Shown piece after piece: positions 9,959 to 19,215 of a stretch of 64,000 nucleotides of DNA. The notes below the pieces were generated by a model. The model was given only the letters and a program-made list of their open reading frames with translations, was not told the origin of the DNA and did not search any database. Where the stretch lies: assembly GCA_963821735.1 (NCBI GenBank), contig CAWGFK010000070.1, positions 372,001 through 436,000 of the forward strand, written 5' to 3'. A program made the translations under genes and the position numbers. Position 1 is the stretch's first letter; each line of letters starts with the position of its first letter. Source of the stretch: Laspinema sp963821735 (GTDB lineage: Bacteria > Cyanobacteriota > Cyanobacteriia > Cyanobacteriales > Laspinemataceae).

Positions 9959-11100
9959 ATGCACCTAGAAATTAAACGACTACAACTGGCGATCGCCTCT
10001 AGCTTGCTGTTGATTGGCACCGCTTGCCAAAATCACTTTCAAAACTTACCGAAAGTTACCACATTTGAAATCGTTCCCGTTCCCGTCACCCAATTAGAAA
10101 TAGAACCCATTGAACAGGTGCCTCCCAGCACATTTGATGTTGAATCACCTACCACCACAACCACCACCGTTGATCCATCGATTGTCAGTGAAACTCAAAC
10201 CGAAGAATCAGCAACGCCTTCGACTTCTACCTCCGTAGAAACCATACCACCTCCGAGTTCTACTTCCGTAGAAACAGACCCCCCAAACCGAGTACAACAA
10301 CAACAGAAACCCTTCCTCCTGCGACTTCAGTCCAAGTAGAACCGCCACCGGAACCGACTGTAGTACTGCGGAAGAAGACCCGACGGATTCAACCCGAATT
10401 ATGGTGGAAACGGTGTTGCCGACGCCAACTGAGGTGGAACAAACCCTCACTGAATTAAATGCGGAAACCACTATTGAAGGGATTAAATTTAATCTCTCCG
10501 ACAATATTTTATTTGAATTCGATAAATATCACGTCCGGGCGGCAGCAAAACCTACCTTAGAAAAAGTCAATCAAGTGCTGACCCATTTTAAGGATGCCCG
10601 AATCTTGATTAATGGACATACAGACAGCAAAGGAACCGATGAATATAATATAGACTTGTCGCAAAGACGAGCCGCGAGCAGTGAAATATTATTTTGTGAA
10701 TAACTTTCAAGCAGAACCCACCCGCATCCAAACCCAAGGATTAGGAAAAAGTCAACCGATCGCCCCGAATACCAATCCCGATGGTTCTGATAATCCCCAA
10801 GGACGGGAAAAAAATCGGCGGGTTGAATTTACCATTCAAACTGAAACTCGGACTGTAGAAATTGCGCCCAATTCCGACCCGTTTGGGGAAGCAGTTAAGA
10901 AGGCAATCAGTGCGGCAAACCTGACCCAAACCGCCAAAACTCCCGAACAGTGGGTACAAGTCGCCAAGCACTGGCAAGAGGCGATCGCCTTCATGCAAGT
11001 TGTTCCCCAAGATAGTGCCAATTATGCAACCGCTCAACAAAAGGTGGGAGAATATCAAAATAATTTGAATTATGCTCGGCAAAATGCCGGTTTACGTTAA
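9959..11100 (+). pseudogene. OmpA-family lipoprotein, reading frame broken at 2-3 sites
   Basis: An outer-membrane or periplasmic protein that should bind peptidoglycan. A lipobox (LLIGTAC) is followed by a Pro/Thr/Ser-rich linker, an OmpA domain (FEFDKYHVRAAAKPTL, then INGHTDSKGTDEYNIDLSQ) and a C-terminal helical region (WVQVAKHWQEAIAFMQVVP) common in cyanobacterial proteins. The frame shifts near 10281, near 10370 and at 10680, where dropping one A turns ASSEIL into ASVKYYF. No other stop interrupts the joined frame. Either sequence errors or a very recent pseudogene. Confidence 0.75.
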
Positions 11101-11232
11101 ATTCGAGGGGATTGAATCCCCGATTAGAGGGTGGTAAAAAAAAATTAGTTTCCAAAAGTGTAACCAGGCGATCGCATTCATCGGGGAAATGTCAGACTAT
11201 GCTTATAGATGAATTTCACCGGAACCCTTATC

Positions 11233-11966
11233 ATGATGAATCGATTAATGCCAACCAAACTGAACGTCTTAAGTCCGATCGCCGCTGTTGCCCTCGCCCT
11301 GGGGATGTTTGGGATTAGCCCCAATATGGATGCAGCTTCTGCCCAGGAACAACCCTCTCGCAACCTCACCGTCACGGGACAGGGAATCGTCAGTATTCCC
11401 ACCACGTTAACCGAGGTGAGATTAGGGGTGGAAGTGCAGGGAAGGACCGCCCAAGAGGTGCAACAAGAGGTAGCAAGGCGATCGCAAGCATTGGTGGAAC
11501 TGTTGCGATCGCGCAATGTGGAGAAACTCCAAACCACCGGCATTCAACTCAACCCCTTGTATCGCAGTAATGACAACGCAGCGCCTACGATTACCGGCTA
11601 TTCTGCCTCAAATATCGTCAGTTTTCGCCTCCCCACCGATCGCGCCGGAACCTTGTTAGATGAGGCAGTGATGCCGGTGCAACCCGCATTGATGGAGTCA
11701 GCTTCACCGCTGCCGATGCAGCAATGGAAACCGCCCGTCAGCAAGCGATTCGCGCCGCCACCCAAGACGCCCTCACCCAAGCGGATACCGTCTTATCTGA
11801 ACTCAATCTCACCCGGCGAGAAATTGTCAAAATCCAAGTCAATTCTGCCACACCCTATCCACAACCGATGTTCTCACGCATGGAAGCGGCAGCAGATTTT
11901 TCCACCCCAGTTATTGGAGGCGATCGGGAGATTTCCGCCTCAGTCACCCTAGAAATTAGCTATTAA
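11233..11966 (+). CDS. SIMPL-domain (DUF541) periplasmic protein, one frameshift
   Basis: A secreted protein of the SIMPL/DUF541 family (BP26/OMP28 group), whose biochemical role is poorly defined. A signal peptide (VLSPIAAVALALGMFGI, cleavage near AASAQ) is followed by LTVTGQGIVSIPTTLTEVRL, characteristic of the family, and by IKVQ-type strands at the end. One base is missing after 11670: restoring an A gives EAVNAGATRIDGVSF, which leads straight into the second frame METARQQAIRA. ATG 11233 or 11236 is preferred over 11209, giving the usual signal-peptide length. Confidence 0.82.
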
Positions 11967-12107
11967 CCCCCTCAACCGTCGGGGGTTCCCTCGGGTGGCA
12001 ACAACCTCTGGGGGATTTATCCCCCGCCGGTTGTTGCCTTGGACAAACGACAAATGACAAACCCCAAACCACGCTATAATCCAACCCAGTAGCGTGGGCA
12101 ATGGGCA

Positions 12108-15100
12108 ATGAACCAAGAGCGTCTGCAACCGTATCTCCAATTAATCCAAGATTTAATCTCCTGCGATGCGGGAGAGGAAGCAACCCTACTGGAACAACAG
12201 CAAGACTGGGTAGATGAAAAGTTGTTAAAAATCATGGCGCAGGTGGCAGAGAATGCCGCATCAGCAGGCAGTGCACAACTCGCGGCTAAGTTGCAAGAAT
12301 TAGGCGCATTGGTAGAACAGTTTATCGCCACCCGGAGGCAGAAATCCACCCCGAACCTGGAAGCGTATCACCAGCTAGTCCGCGAGTTGCTACTACTGCA
12401 AATCGACAGTAAAAACGATAGCTCGGTGGTTTATCCCTTTTTAGCCCAACATCAGGATAAACTTAACTCCACCTTTCAGCAAGCATTCCTAGAGGTGAGT
12501 CGCCAGGTACTTTCTTACCCAGAAAGCGCGGATGATATGGCGGGAGTGATTGGAAATACCTGTATCCATATTCAGCAATTCCCCCTGGGGATTCGGGCAG
12601 ATTGTCTGGAAATTGCCATTGCCGGATACCAACTCGTTCTCACGGTTTGTCCCCGGAAACATAAACCCGAACAATGGGCCACCACCCAAAATAATCTGGC
12701 AAAAGCCTACTGTGTCCGCATCCGGGGGAAGAAAACACAAAATCTGGAGCGGGCCATTTCTGCCGCAGAAGCGGCCTTAGAAATATATACTCGCACCGCC
12801 TATCCGGAACAGTGGGCCATGACCCAAAATAATCTGGCAACTGCCTATCAGACTCGCATTCGGGGACAGAAGGCCGAGAATCTGGAGAAGGCCATTTCTG
12901 CCTACGAATCTGCCTTAGAAGTATATACCCGCACCGCCTATCCGGAAGATTGGGCAGGAACCCAACATAATCTGGCAACTGCCTATCAGACTCGCATCCG
13001 GGGACAGAAGGCCGAGAATCTGGAGAAGGCCATTTCTGCCTTAGAAGCGGTCTTAGAAGTCAGAATCCGTACTGCCTATCCGGAAGATTGGGCAGGAACC
13101 CAACATAATCTAGCAAATGCCTACCGTGACCGCATCCGGGGCGAGAGGGCGCAGAATTTAGAACAGGCGATTTCTGCCTACAAAGCGGTCTTAGAAGTAT
13201 ATACCCGCACCGCCTATGCGGATCAATGGGCTATGACCCAAAATAATCTGGGAAATGCCTACCGTGACTGCATCCGGGGGGAGAGGGCGCAGAATCTGGA
13301 ACAGGCGATTTCTGCCTACAAAGCGGCATTAGAAGTATATACCCGCACCGCCTATCCGGAAGATTGGGCCATGACCCAAAATAATCTGGGAACTGCCTAC
13401 TTATACCGCATTCGGGGGGAGAGGGCCGAGAATCTGGAACAGGCTATTTCTGCCTACAAAGCGGTCTTAGAAGTATCTACCCGCACCGCCTATCCGGAAG
13501 ATTGGGCAGGAACCCAAAATGATCTGGCAATTGCCTACGGTAACCGCATCCGGGGGGAGAGGGCCGATAATCTGGAACAGGCCATTTTTGCCTTAGAAGC
13601 GGCCTTAGAAGTCAGAACCCGTAACGCCTATCCGGAAGATTGGGCCATGACCCAACATAATCTGGCAAATGCCTACTTCTACCGCATCCGGGGAGAGAGG
13701 GCTGAGAATTTGGAGCAGGCCATTTTTGGGTACAAAGCGGCCTTAGAAGTATCTACCCGCACCGCCTATCCGGAAGATTGGGCGCAAACCCAAAATAATC
13801 TGGCAACTGCCTACCATAAACGCATCCGGGGGGAGAGGGCCGAGAATCTGAAACAGGCCGTGATTTGTTATCGCAATGCCTTACAAATCAGAACTCCTGA
13901 AGCATTTCCCATTGCTTGCCTAGAAACCGGGCGCAACTTGGGCAACTTAGGATATGAGCAAGGATGGTGGGAGATTGCCATCGAAGGTTATACCCTTGCC
14001 ATTGAAGCAGTGGAACAAAGTTGCGAATGGGTGGAGTTGCCGCAACGCCGTCAGGAATTGATGGTGGATGCCTTGGATGTCTATGAAAAGATGGTGCAAG
14101 CGTGCCTGAATGCCCAGCGTCTGGACCTCGCCCTCACTACGGGGGAACGGAGTAAATCGCGCACTCTGGTGCAAATGATGACCGATGCCTCCCTGGAACC
14201 CAAAACGGCGACAGAGACGCAACGGCAGCAACTGCAGAGTCTGCGCCGCCAACTCGCCGCCCTGACGGTCCTCCTGGGTCAGGAGTCCCCCGAACAGCCC
14301 CACAGCGCCACTCCCCCTCCAGATAACAGTCGAGGCGGCAGTCCCCTCTCCCCTCCCGGGGATGTCCGGAGTTCCGTTGCCCAACAACGGCAACAGGTGA
14401 TCCAGCAACTGAATCATCTCCTGGCAGAAATCAACGAACCCGACTTTACCCTGACTCAGCGCGTTACTCCCATCGCCCTCCCAGAAATTCAATCCCTCCT
14501 CGATGACAACACCGCCATTCTGGAATGGTATATCGGCAGTAAATCCGACTCCGGGTTCCACACTTTCATCCTCACCTCGGGGGATATCCAAGTCGCATCC
14601 TTCACCCCAGAGGAACGAGACACCCTGAACCAGTGGAGTAACCAGTATCTCCAGGATTATAATCAGATTCGCACCGCCTCCACCCGAGAAGAACTCACCC
14701 AACGGCAACAGGCATGGCAAACCCATCTCACTCCCCGCCTGCAACGCCTCGCGGAAATCCTCCGCCTCCCGGAGATTTTGGCAAAACTTCCCCCCTCTTG
14801 CCAAAATCTGATTCTAGTTCCCCACCGTTTCCTGCATTTATTCCCCCTTCATGCCTTACCCGTCTGGAGACAACCGGATACGGAAGCGCAATATTTACAG
14901 GATGTCTTCCCCAAAGGAGTGAGTTACGTCCCCAGTTGCCAACTGCTGCAACGCCTCCACCAACGCCCAGGCAACCCCCAGGGAGAAACTTTACCCTTAT
15001 TTGCGGTGCAAAATCCCACAGAAAATTTACCTTATGCGGATATAGAAGTCGAACAAATCGAACGACCCTTTCACCCGAATACCTATATTTTACGCAACCG

Positions 15101-15764
15101 CGCCGCCACTAAACGGGCCTTTTCCCATCCAGAAACGGTGACCAAACTGCGCCAAAGCGAATCCCTGCATTTCGCCTGTCACGGCACTTTCAATGCCGCC
15201 AATCCCCTGGATTCCGCTTTAATTTTAGCCCCAGAGGAATCCGTAACCGCACCCGAAACTTCCCCGCCAACCCCCACCCTCACCCTCCGAGATGGACGTC
15301 GGGCAGATATCACCACCCAGGGTCTAACCTTCCGGGAAATTGTCAGTCAATTAGAGTTAGTCAACTGCCGTCGAGTCGTCCTTTCTGCCTGCGAAACCGG
15401 ATTAATCGATGCCAGTCAATTGGTAGAGGACTATATCGGTTTGCCCAGTGCCTTTTTATATGCAGGAACGGTGACAGTAATTAGCAGTTTATGGTCCGTA
15501 GATGATTTAGCAACGGCTTTATTAATGATGCGCTTTTACTGGACTATTGACAGAGAAACCCTCTCAATGGTGGAGGCGTTACAATCTGCCCAAACCTGGT
15601 TAAGAACGGTTTCTCGCCCGGATTTAATTCGCTGGTTGAAGGAGGATTTAAAAGTGCCAAAGAAGTTATGGCAAAATTGCGATACCCGATTACGTCGGTC
15701 CTATCCGATTGTGCCCTTTTCGGGTCTCCATTCCTGGGGGGCATTTTGCCATATTGGGTTGTAA
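12108..15764 (+). CDS. TPR-CHAT protease-like protein
   Basis: A 1218-residue protein. Residues about 1-180 are helical. About 187-600 are nine tandem 46-residue TPR-like repeats with the core WAMTQNNLGTAY...RAENLEQAI. A low-complexity Pro/Ser linker follows at about 725-765. The C-terminal third is a CHAT (caspase-like) domain with both catalytic residues: His1025 in FACHGTF and Cys1095 in LSACETG, then LPSAFLYAGTVTVISSLW. CHAT proteins act as peptidases or as effectors in conflict and signalling systems; the repeats probably sense a partner. The small genes that follow on the same strand may be functionally linked. Confidence 0.93.
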   Translation: MNQERLQPYLQLIQDLISCDAGEEATLLEQQQDWVDEKLLKIMAQVAENAASAGSAQLAAKLQELGALVEQFIATRRQKSTPNLEAYHQLVRELLLLQIDSKNDSSVVYPFLAQHQDKLNSTFQQAFLEVSRQVLSYPESADDMAGVIGNTCIHIQQFPLGIRADCLEIAIAGYQLVLTVCPRKHKPEQWATTQNNLAKAYCVRIRGKKTQNLERAISAAEAALEIYTRTAYPEQWAMTQNNLATAYQTRIRGQKAENLEKAISAYESALEVYTRTAYPEDWAGTQHNLATAYQTRIRGQKAENLEKAISALEAVLEVRIRTAYPEDWAGTQHNLANAYRDRIRGERAQNLEQAISAYKAVLEVYTRTAYADQWAMTQNNLGNAYRDCIRGERAQNLEQAISAYKAALEVYTRTAYPEDWAMTQNNLGTAYLYRIRGERAENLEQAISAYKAVLEVSTRTAYPEDWAGTQNDLAIAYGNRIRGERADNLEQAIFALEAALEVRTRNAYPEDWAMTQHNLANAYFYRIRGERAENLEQAIFGYKAALEVSTRTAYPEDWAQTQNNLATAYHKRIRGERAENLKQAVICYRNALQIRTPEAFPIACLETGRNLGNLGYEQGWWEIAIEGYTLAIEAVEQSCEWVELPQRRQELMVDALDVYEKMVQACLNAQRLDLALTTGERSKSRTLVQMMTDASLEPKTATETQRQQLQSLRRQLAALTVLLGQESPEQPHSATPPPDNSRGGSPLSPPGDVRSSVAQQRQQVIQQLNHLLAEINEPDFTLTQRVTPIALPEIQSLLDDNTAILEWYIGSKSDSGFHTFILTSGDIQVASFTPEERDTLNQWSNQYLQDYNQIRTASTREELTQRQQAWQTHLTPRLQRLAEILRLPEILAKLPPSCQNLILVPHRFLHLFPLHALPVWRQPDTEAQYLQDVFPKGVSYVPSCQLLQRLHQRPGNPQGETLPLFAVQNPTENLPYADIEVEQIERPFHPNTYILRNRAATKRAFSHPETVTKLRQSESLHFACHGTFNAANPLDSALILAPEESVTAPETSPPTPTLTLRDGRRADITTQGLTFREIVSQLELVNCRRVVLSACETGLIDASQLVEDYIGLPSAFLYAGTVTVISSLWSVDDLATALLMMRFYWTIDRETLSMVEALQSAQTWLRTVSRPDLIRWLKEDLKVPKKLWQNCDTRLRRSYPIVPFSGLHSWGAFCHIGL
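12666..13907 (+). repeat. Nine in-frame 138-base tandem repeats
   Basis: Nine copies of a 138-base unit code for the 46-residue repeats of the CHAT protein. Copies 2-8 are close at DNA level (shared CGCACCGCCTATCCGGAAGA and GCATCCGGGG segments). This suggests recent duplication or gene conversion and makes copy number likely to vary between strains. Confidence 0.9.
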
Positions 15765-15803
15765 ACTTGACCCAAGGGTTAGAAACCGGGTTTCTGCATT
15801 TCA

Positions 15804-15861
15804 GGAGTGCGAGCATCTTGCTCGCTGATTATCAAAATAGGGAGCAAGATGCTCCCACTCC
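15804..15861. repeat. Inverted repeat after the CHAT gene
   Basis: Arms GGAGTGCGAGCATCTTGCTC (15804-15823) and GAGCAAGATGCTCCCACTCC (15842-15861) pair over 20 bases with one mismatch. Just before it, 15781-15795 is AGAAACCGGGTTTCT, also found at 60706. Possibly a terminator for the CHAT gene, or mobile palindromic repeats. Confidence 0.7.
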
Positions 15862-15918
15862 GTCCCAAAATCATGGTAAGATAGAAGAATACCCATCTTT
15901 CAAACCAGAGGAAACCCA

Positions 15919-16290
15919 ATGGATGATAACTACCAAACTTTACTGGATTTCGTAACCTTACTGCGCCAAGCACGAACCACCCCTAATCCCGAGTTATTTG
16001 GCAAAAACCAGGAATATTTAAAGGAACTGCGGGAGAGTCTGGCAACGGCAGATGATGATGATTATGAAATCGCGACGCTGATTTTAGAATGGCAGGAAAA
16101 ATATCCCCAAATTCAGACGGTATTCAATCAAACCAATTGGGTACAGGTTCGCTGTGATATGTTTGAACCTGGGGAAGAACCGCCCCCGAAGGATCCGAAA
16201 GCCGATCGCGATCGCGTTTTGAACTTGAGTCTAATTCAGTCAGAAATCGATAACACGCTCAATCCACCCCCTTCCCAGGGCAAAAAGTAA
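15919..16290 (+). CDS. Hypothetical acidic helical protein
   Basis: 123 residues, soluble and acidic, with no family recognised. It is probably mostly helical (YQTLLDFVTLLRQA, then YLKELRESLATADDDDYEIA) with a Pro-rich C-terminus. It follows the CHAT gene after 154 bases that carry an inverted repeat, and precedes the UPF0175 gene by 9 bases, so it is likely the first gene of a small operon of accessory proteins. It is a candidate adaptor or antidote for a neighbour, but only position suggests that. Confidence 0.6.
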   Translation: MDDNYQTLLDFVTLLRQARTTPNPELFGKNQEYLKELRESLATADDDDYEIATLILEWQEKYPQIQTVFNQTNWVQVRCDMFEPGEEPPPKDPKADRDRVLNLSLIQSEIDNTLNPPPSQGKK

Positions 16291-16299
16291 ACCCAAGTT

Positions 16300-16554
16300 A
16301 TGGCAAAAATCACCATTGAGTTACCCGATGAAGTGTTTTCCTCCCGTCGCCTTCCTCCAGAAGAATTTATCAAGGAATTGCGATTAGCGGCAGCCATCTA
16401 TTGGTATCAAAAATCAGAAATATCTCAAGAAAAAGCGGCTCTAATTGCTGGACTCAATCGCCGAGATTTCTTGGAGGCTTTAGCGAGAGAACATATTGAT
16501 GTTTTTGCAATTGACCTAGAAGATTTACAAAGAGAATTAAAGCAGAATCCATAA
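16300..16554 (+). CDS. UPF0175 family protein (antitoxin-like)
   Basis: 84 residues. The pattern EEFIKELRLAAAIYWYQKSE followed by ISQEKAALIAGLNRRDFLEA is the UPF0175 family, which provides the DNA-binding antitoxin of type II modules, usually paired with a DUF3368 PIN-domain toxin. No such toxin follows here; the next gene is an unknown 79-residue protein. It may be an orphan antitoxin or pair with that protein. The start is ATG with 9 bases after the preceding stop. Confidence 0.8.
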   Translation: MAKITIELPDEVFSSRRLPPEEFIKELRLAAAIYWYQKSEISQEKAALIAGLNRRDFLEALAREHIDVFAIDLEDLQRELKQNP

Positions 16555-16577
16555 ATTTTTAATAAAATACCATCCCC

Positions 16578-16817
16578 ATGACCGACTCAATTGTTGAATT
16601 TGTTTATGCTTTAAATCTAAATTTATTTGCCTTTAAGCTCGAATCCGGTTATAATGTCAAAGTCCAATCCTTTAAACATTCTCCCCAGGTTGTTGCTGAA
16701 CAGTATGAACCGATTCTCGAAAAATTAACCAAACATTTCCCGGATTTGACGATAAATCCGCCTGAACTGACCGAACAGGAAAGTGATGAGAATCTGTATG
16801 GATCTGAAAGCGGATAA
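16578..16817 (+). CDS. Hypothetical small protein
   Basis: 79 residues with no family recognised. The N-terminus (IVEFVYALNLNLFAFKLESG) could be a buried strand-helix unit; the rest is helical, with an acidic C-terminus. It starts 24 bases after the UPF0175 stop, and its last 20 bases overlap the start of the next reading frame (ATG 16798), which suggests translational coupling. Its place beside an antitoxin-like gene makes a toxin-antitoxin role possible but unproven. Confidence 0.55.
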   Translation: MTDSIVEFVYALNLNLFAFKLESGYNVKVQSFKHSPQVVAEQYEPILEKLTKHFPDLTINPPELTEQESDENLYGSESG

Positions 16818-18085
16818 AAAGCCGAAAGCAAAGCCCAAACCCGAAACGTTTGATTTGTTAAACAATACTGATTCTAAAAATCGTCAGGTGCGGTTATGGT
16901 CTAGTGATAAACTGAATGGGAATGGCACAAAACCGCTGTATCGTCTGCTGCTTTATCCTCAACAGATTACCGATAGTTATGCGCTGCTGTTGAGTTTATT
17001 TCGTCCCCAGGAACGGGGTTTTGATGCGGTGCAGGTTGCGGATTTTGCCGACTTTTATCCGATGGATTTTATCCTCAAGGAGGACCAGGCGGATTTTTTA
17101 GGTCAAACGTTACTGGTGACTGCTTTTTTACCGGACTCAATTACTCCGAGTTTGGACAATATTCGGCCATTTGTGGATGATTTGCGCCTACAGTTGTTCG
17201 GAGATGAGGGTCCGACTACGTTTTATCAATCTCAGGAGTTTCTGGGTAGCTATATGTTTGAGTATGGCAATCCCAAGAGTCAGCGCGATGCCTCCTAATT
17301 TTACTCTATATCCGGGAAACCACTTCAGAAAAGCTCAAGTCAATATTCTGGAATTTACCCGAATTGTTTTTAAGTTATCATAAAATTACCCACGGGTTTC
17401 AAGTCAGTCGCCAAATTTACTCGGAATGCGAACAACTGTTTCAGAGAGGGAATTGAGATGAAATTTCGCCAGACTATCAGTCGTCATTCTGAGGGTAAAC
17501 CTCTGAGTAATTCTGATTTAGAATCCCTGAAAAAACACCTCAAACAATTAATTGCGATCACCCCTGAATATGCGCTGCAATTACGCAATTTGGAGTACAA
17601 TCTCAATACACTGCAAATTCAAATCGGCAACTACGATCGCCTCTGGACAAGTTGCGATCGCAAGCGAACAACCCCCTAGACTTTTTCGCTGAGTTCTCCC
17701 GGAAAGAATGTCAAATCTTCATCACCCAAATCCAGGCGGATTTAAACTACCTCAAACCCGCTGCTAATTTATTAGAACAGACCATTTCTACCATTCGCGG
17801 GATTGTGGAAATTGAACAAGTCCAGGAAGAACGAAAACTGCAAGTGGTTGTCACCCTGGTTGGTTTAGGAATTGGAGTTTCTGGCGTAACTGCGGCGACG
17901 TTACCCTATTACATGAAACCCTTAGATCGCCACCCCAATTGCAGTTGTTTCCCTGGAATTTGTCTCCCCATCCGATAACTTTGGCGATATTGGGGAGTTT
18001 GACTGTGGGGTTCTGTGCGATGATTGTTGTGGGGGGATTGATTGGGTTTAGGAGTTGGATTAGACGGGTTTTTAAAAAAGATTAG
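16798..18085 (+). pseudogene. Membrane protein with CorA-like C-terminus, frame broken at four sites
   Basis: Five frame segments join into one protein of about 430 residues. An N-terminal globular part (RLLLYPQQITDSYALLLSLF) is followed by a long helical, coiled-coil-like part. At the end are two hydrophobic helices, VVVTLVGLGIGVSGVTAATL and ITLAILGSLTVGFCAMIVVG, then a basic tail FRSWIRRVFKKD. This layout recalls the CorA-like C-terminus of large cyanobacterial proteins. Shifts lie near 17292 (lost C), 17450 (extra G), 17645 (lost C) and 17925. No other stops occur in the joined frame. Four shifts in 1.3 kb may mean real decay, or errors. Confidence 0.6.
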
Positions 18086-18094
18086 GGTGGGAAG

Positions 18095-18170
18095 AAACGA
18101 CTGAAGTCGTTACTACGAATAAGAATAACGACTGAAGTCGTTACTACGAACATGAAGAAACGACTTCAGT
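18095..18170. repeat. AACGACTGAAGTCGTTACTACGAA repeats
   Basis: Two full copies (about 18095-18119 and 18126-18150) and one partial copy (18158-18169) of a short repeat whose core ACGACT-GA-AGTCGT is self-complementary. The same unit occurs at 25018-25042 and three times at 40551-40640, always outside genes. Confidence 0.8.
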
Positions 18171-18171
18171 G

Positions 18172-18507
18172 TTAAATAAATTCAATTTTTCCTTGTATTT
18201 CTTCGGGTTCTAGGTATTCCCAAATTAAAGTTAGGCCCCTTATAATGTCGCCCATAGAGCGACTTTTTTGCTGACAGTAAACTATTCCGTTATGATTGAT
18301 TCCCATTCCAGCTATTCTTAAAAAATCGGTGTCTTGGGTAAACATCACTCGCTTTTGTTCTATTACAAAAGCGAGTTGTTCTTCATCTGACGCCCCGATT
18401 AAGCCAGCTTCTGGTGTAGTTGTGACATCAATTCCACGCCGTTGTAATCCATTTGCTATGGCATAGCTGACATTTTCATCTAAATGAAAGCAAATTGTTT
18501 TAGGCAT
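18172..18507 (-). CDS. DUF5615 family PIN-like toxin candidate
   Basis: 111 residues of the DUF5615 (Mut7-C/PIN-like) family. The N-terminal FHLDENVS and the central MFTQDTDFLRI carry the conserved acidic residues of this PIN-like nuclease fold. The gene overlaps the stop of the preceding DUF433 gene by 8 bases, so the two are translated together. DUF433-DUF5615 pairs are widely predicted type II toxin-antitoxin modules, with this protein as the toxin. RNase activity is inferred from the fold only. Confidence 0.85.
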   Translation of the reverse strand: MPKTICFHLDENVSYAIANGLQRRGIDVTTTPEAGLIGASDEEQLAFVIEQKRVMFTQDTDFLRIAGMGINHNGIVYCQQKSRSMGDIIRGLTLIWEYLEPEEIQGKIEFI

Positions 18508-18814
18508 TTTTTCGAGACTTTAGTTTTTCTTGAAGGAGTGACGGGGTTTTTGATTCCATTTCTGTGGCAAATGCTTCATCTTCTCGAATTTGGAGTCTGA
18601 TTTCTTCTCGATTGTCGTGATAATAGGCTAAGGCTGCATAGACATCTGATAATGTAATAGAGGGGTAATGATAGAGGATTTCATCGGGAGACATTCCCAT
18701 TTCTTCCGACCAAATCACAACATCTTGCACTTTAATCCGATGTCCAGCAATTCGCGGTTGACCTCCACAAACGCCGGGAGTGATTTCAATATGTTCTGCA
18801 ATTACCTTTTCCAT
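18500..18814 (-). CDS. DUF433 family antitoxin candidate
   Basis: 104 residues from ATG 18812-18814. EITPGVCGGQPRIAGHRIKV and DEILYHYPSITLSDVYAALAYY are the DUF433 signature, a winged-helix-like DNA-binding domain. It lies upstream of and overlaps the DUF5615 gene, the usual antitoxin-first order. The frame is open to 18901, but the extra residues do not resemble the family and overlap the probable promoter region, so the internal ATG is preferred. Confidence 0.86.
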   Translation of the reverse strand: MEKVIAEHIEITPGVCGGQPRIAGHRIKVQDVVIWSEEMGMSPDEILYHYPSITLSDVYAALAYYHDNREEIRLQIREDEAFATEMESKTPSLLQEKLKSRKNA

Positions 18815-18927
18815 GATTTTTAATAATTTTTGAGGTTTGCTACTTTTGGAGGCTATTTTAACACAAATGTAAGGGTGAAAACGCCAAAACATCACCCACA
18901 TAGCCGCCCTTGTTGTATAATTGTCAA

Positions 18928-19088
18928 CTGCCGGGGTCTGAGGATTTACAGGGACCCCGACCTATGATATGATTCAAAATTACGGCTAAACCATCACCGC
19001 TAACACTGGCACTCTATCTCCGATGCCCGCCTCAAAACAGCAGGAGATGGTTTAGGGTGGGGTCCCTCCAAGGCCGGGATTTTTTTTA
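18928..19088 (+). ncRNA. Candidate structured small RNA
   Basis: No gene lies between 18815 and 19215. TATAAT at 18916-18921 could be a -10. After it come hairpin CGGGGTC/GACCCCG (about 18932-18959), then a larger stem CTAAACCA/TGGTTTAG (about 18986 and 19047) with an inner TCTCC/GGAGA, and finally GGCCGGGAT and eight T (19080-19087), like a transcript end. No good -35 is visible and the last stem is weak. It matches no RNA family I know. Alternatively it is part of the 5' leader of the downstream regulator gene. Confidence 0.4.
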
Positions 19089-19215
19089 ATGCCATGATAA
19101 CATATTAAGAACCTGAAATCCGAAAAATTTTAATTCTTCATCAGTAATTCGCTATGTTAAGATAACATCATACTGGTTGTCTGCAAGAAAAACAACGGAT
19201 AGCAGCTAAATTAAT

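Noticed and set aside
16783..17298. Separate 171-residue protein
   Set aside because: It is the N-terminal segment of a longer frame that continues after a one-base shift, so it is merged into the 16798-18085 entry.
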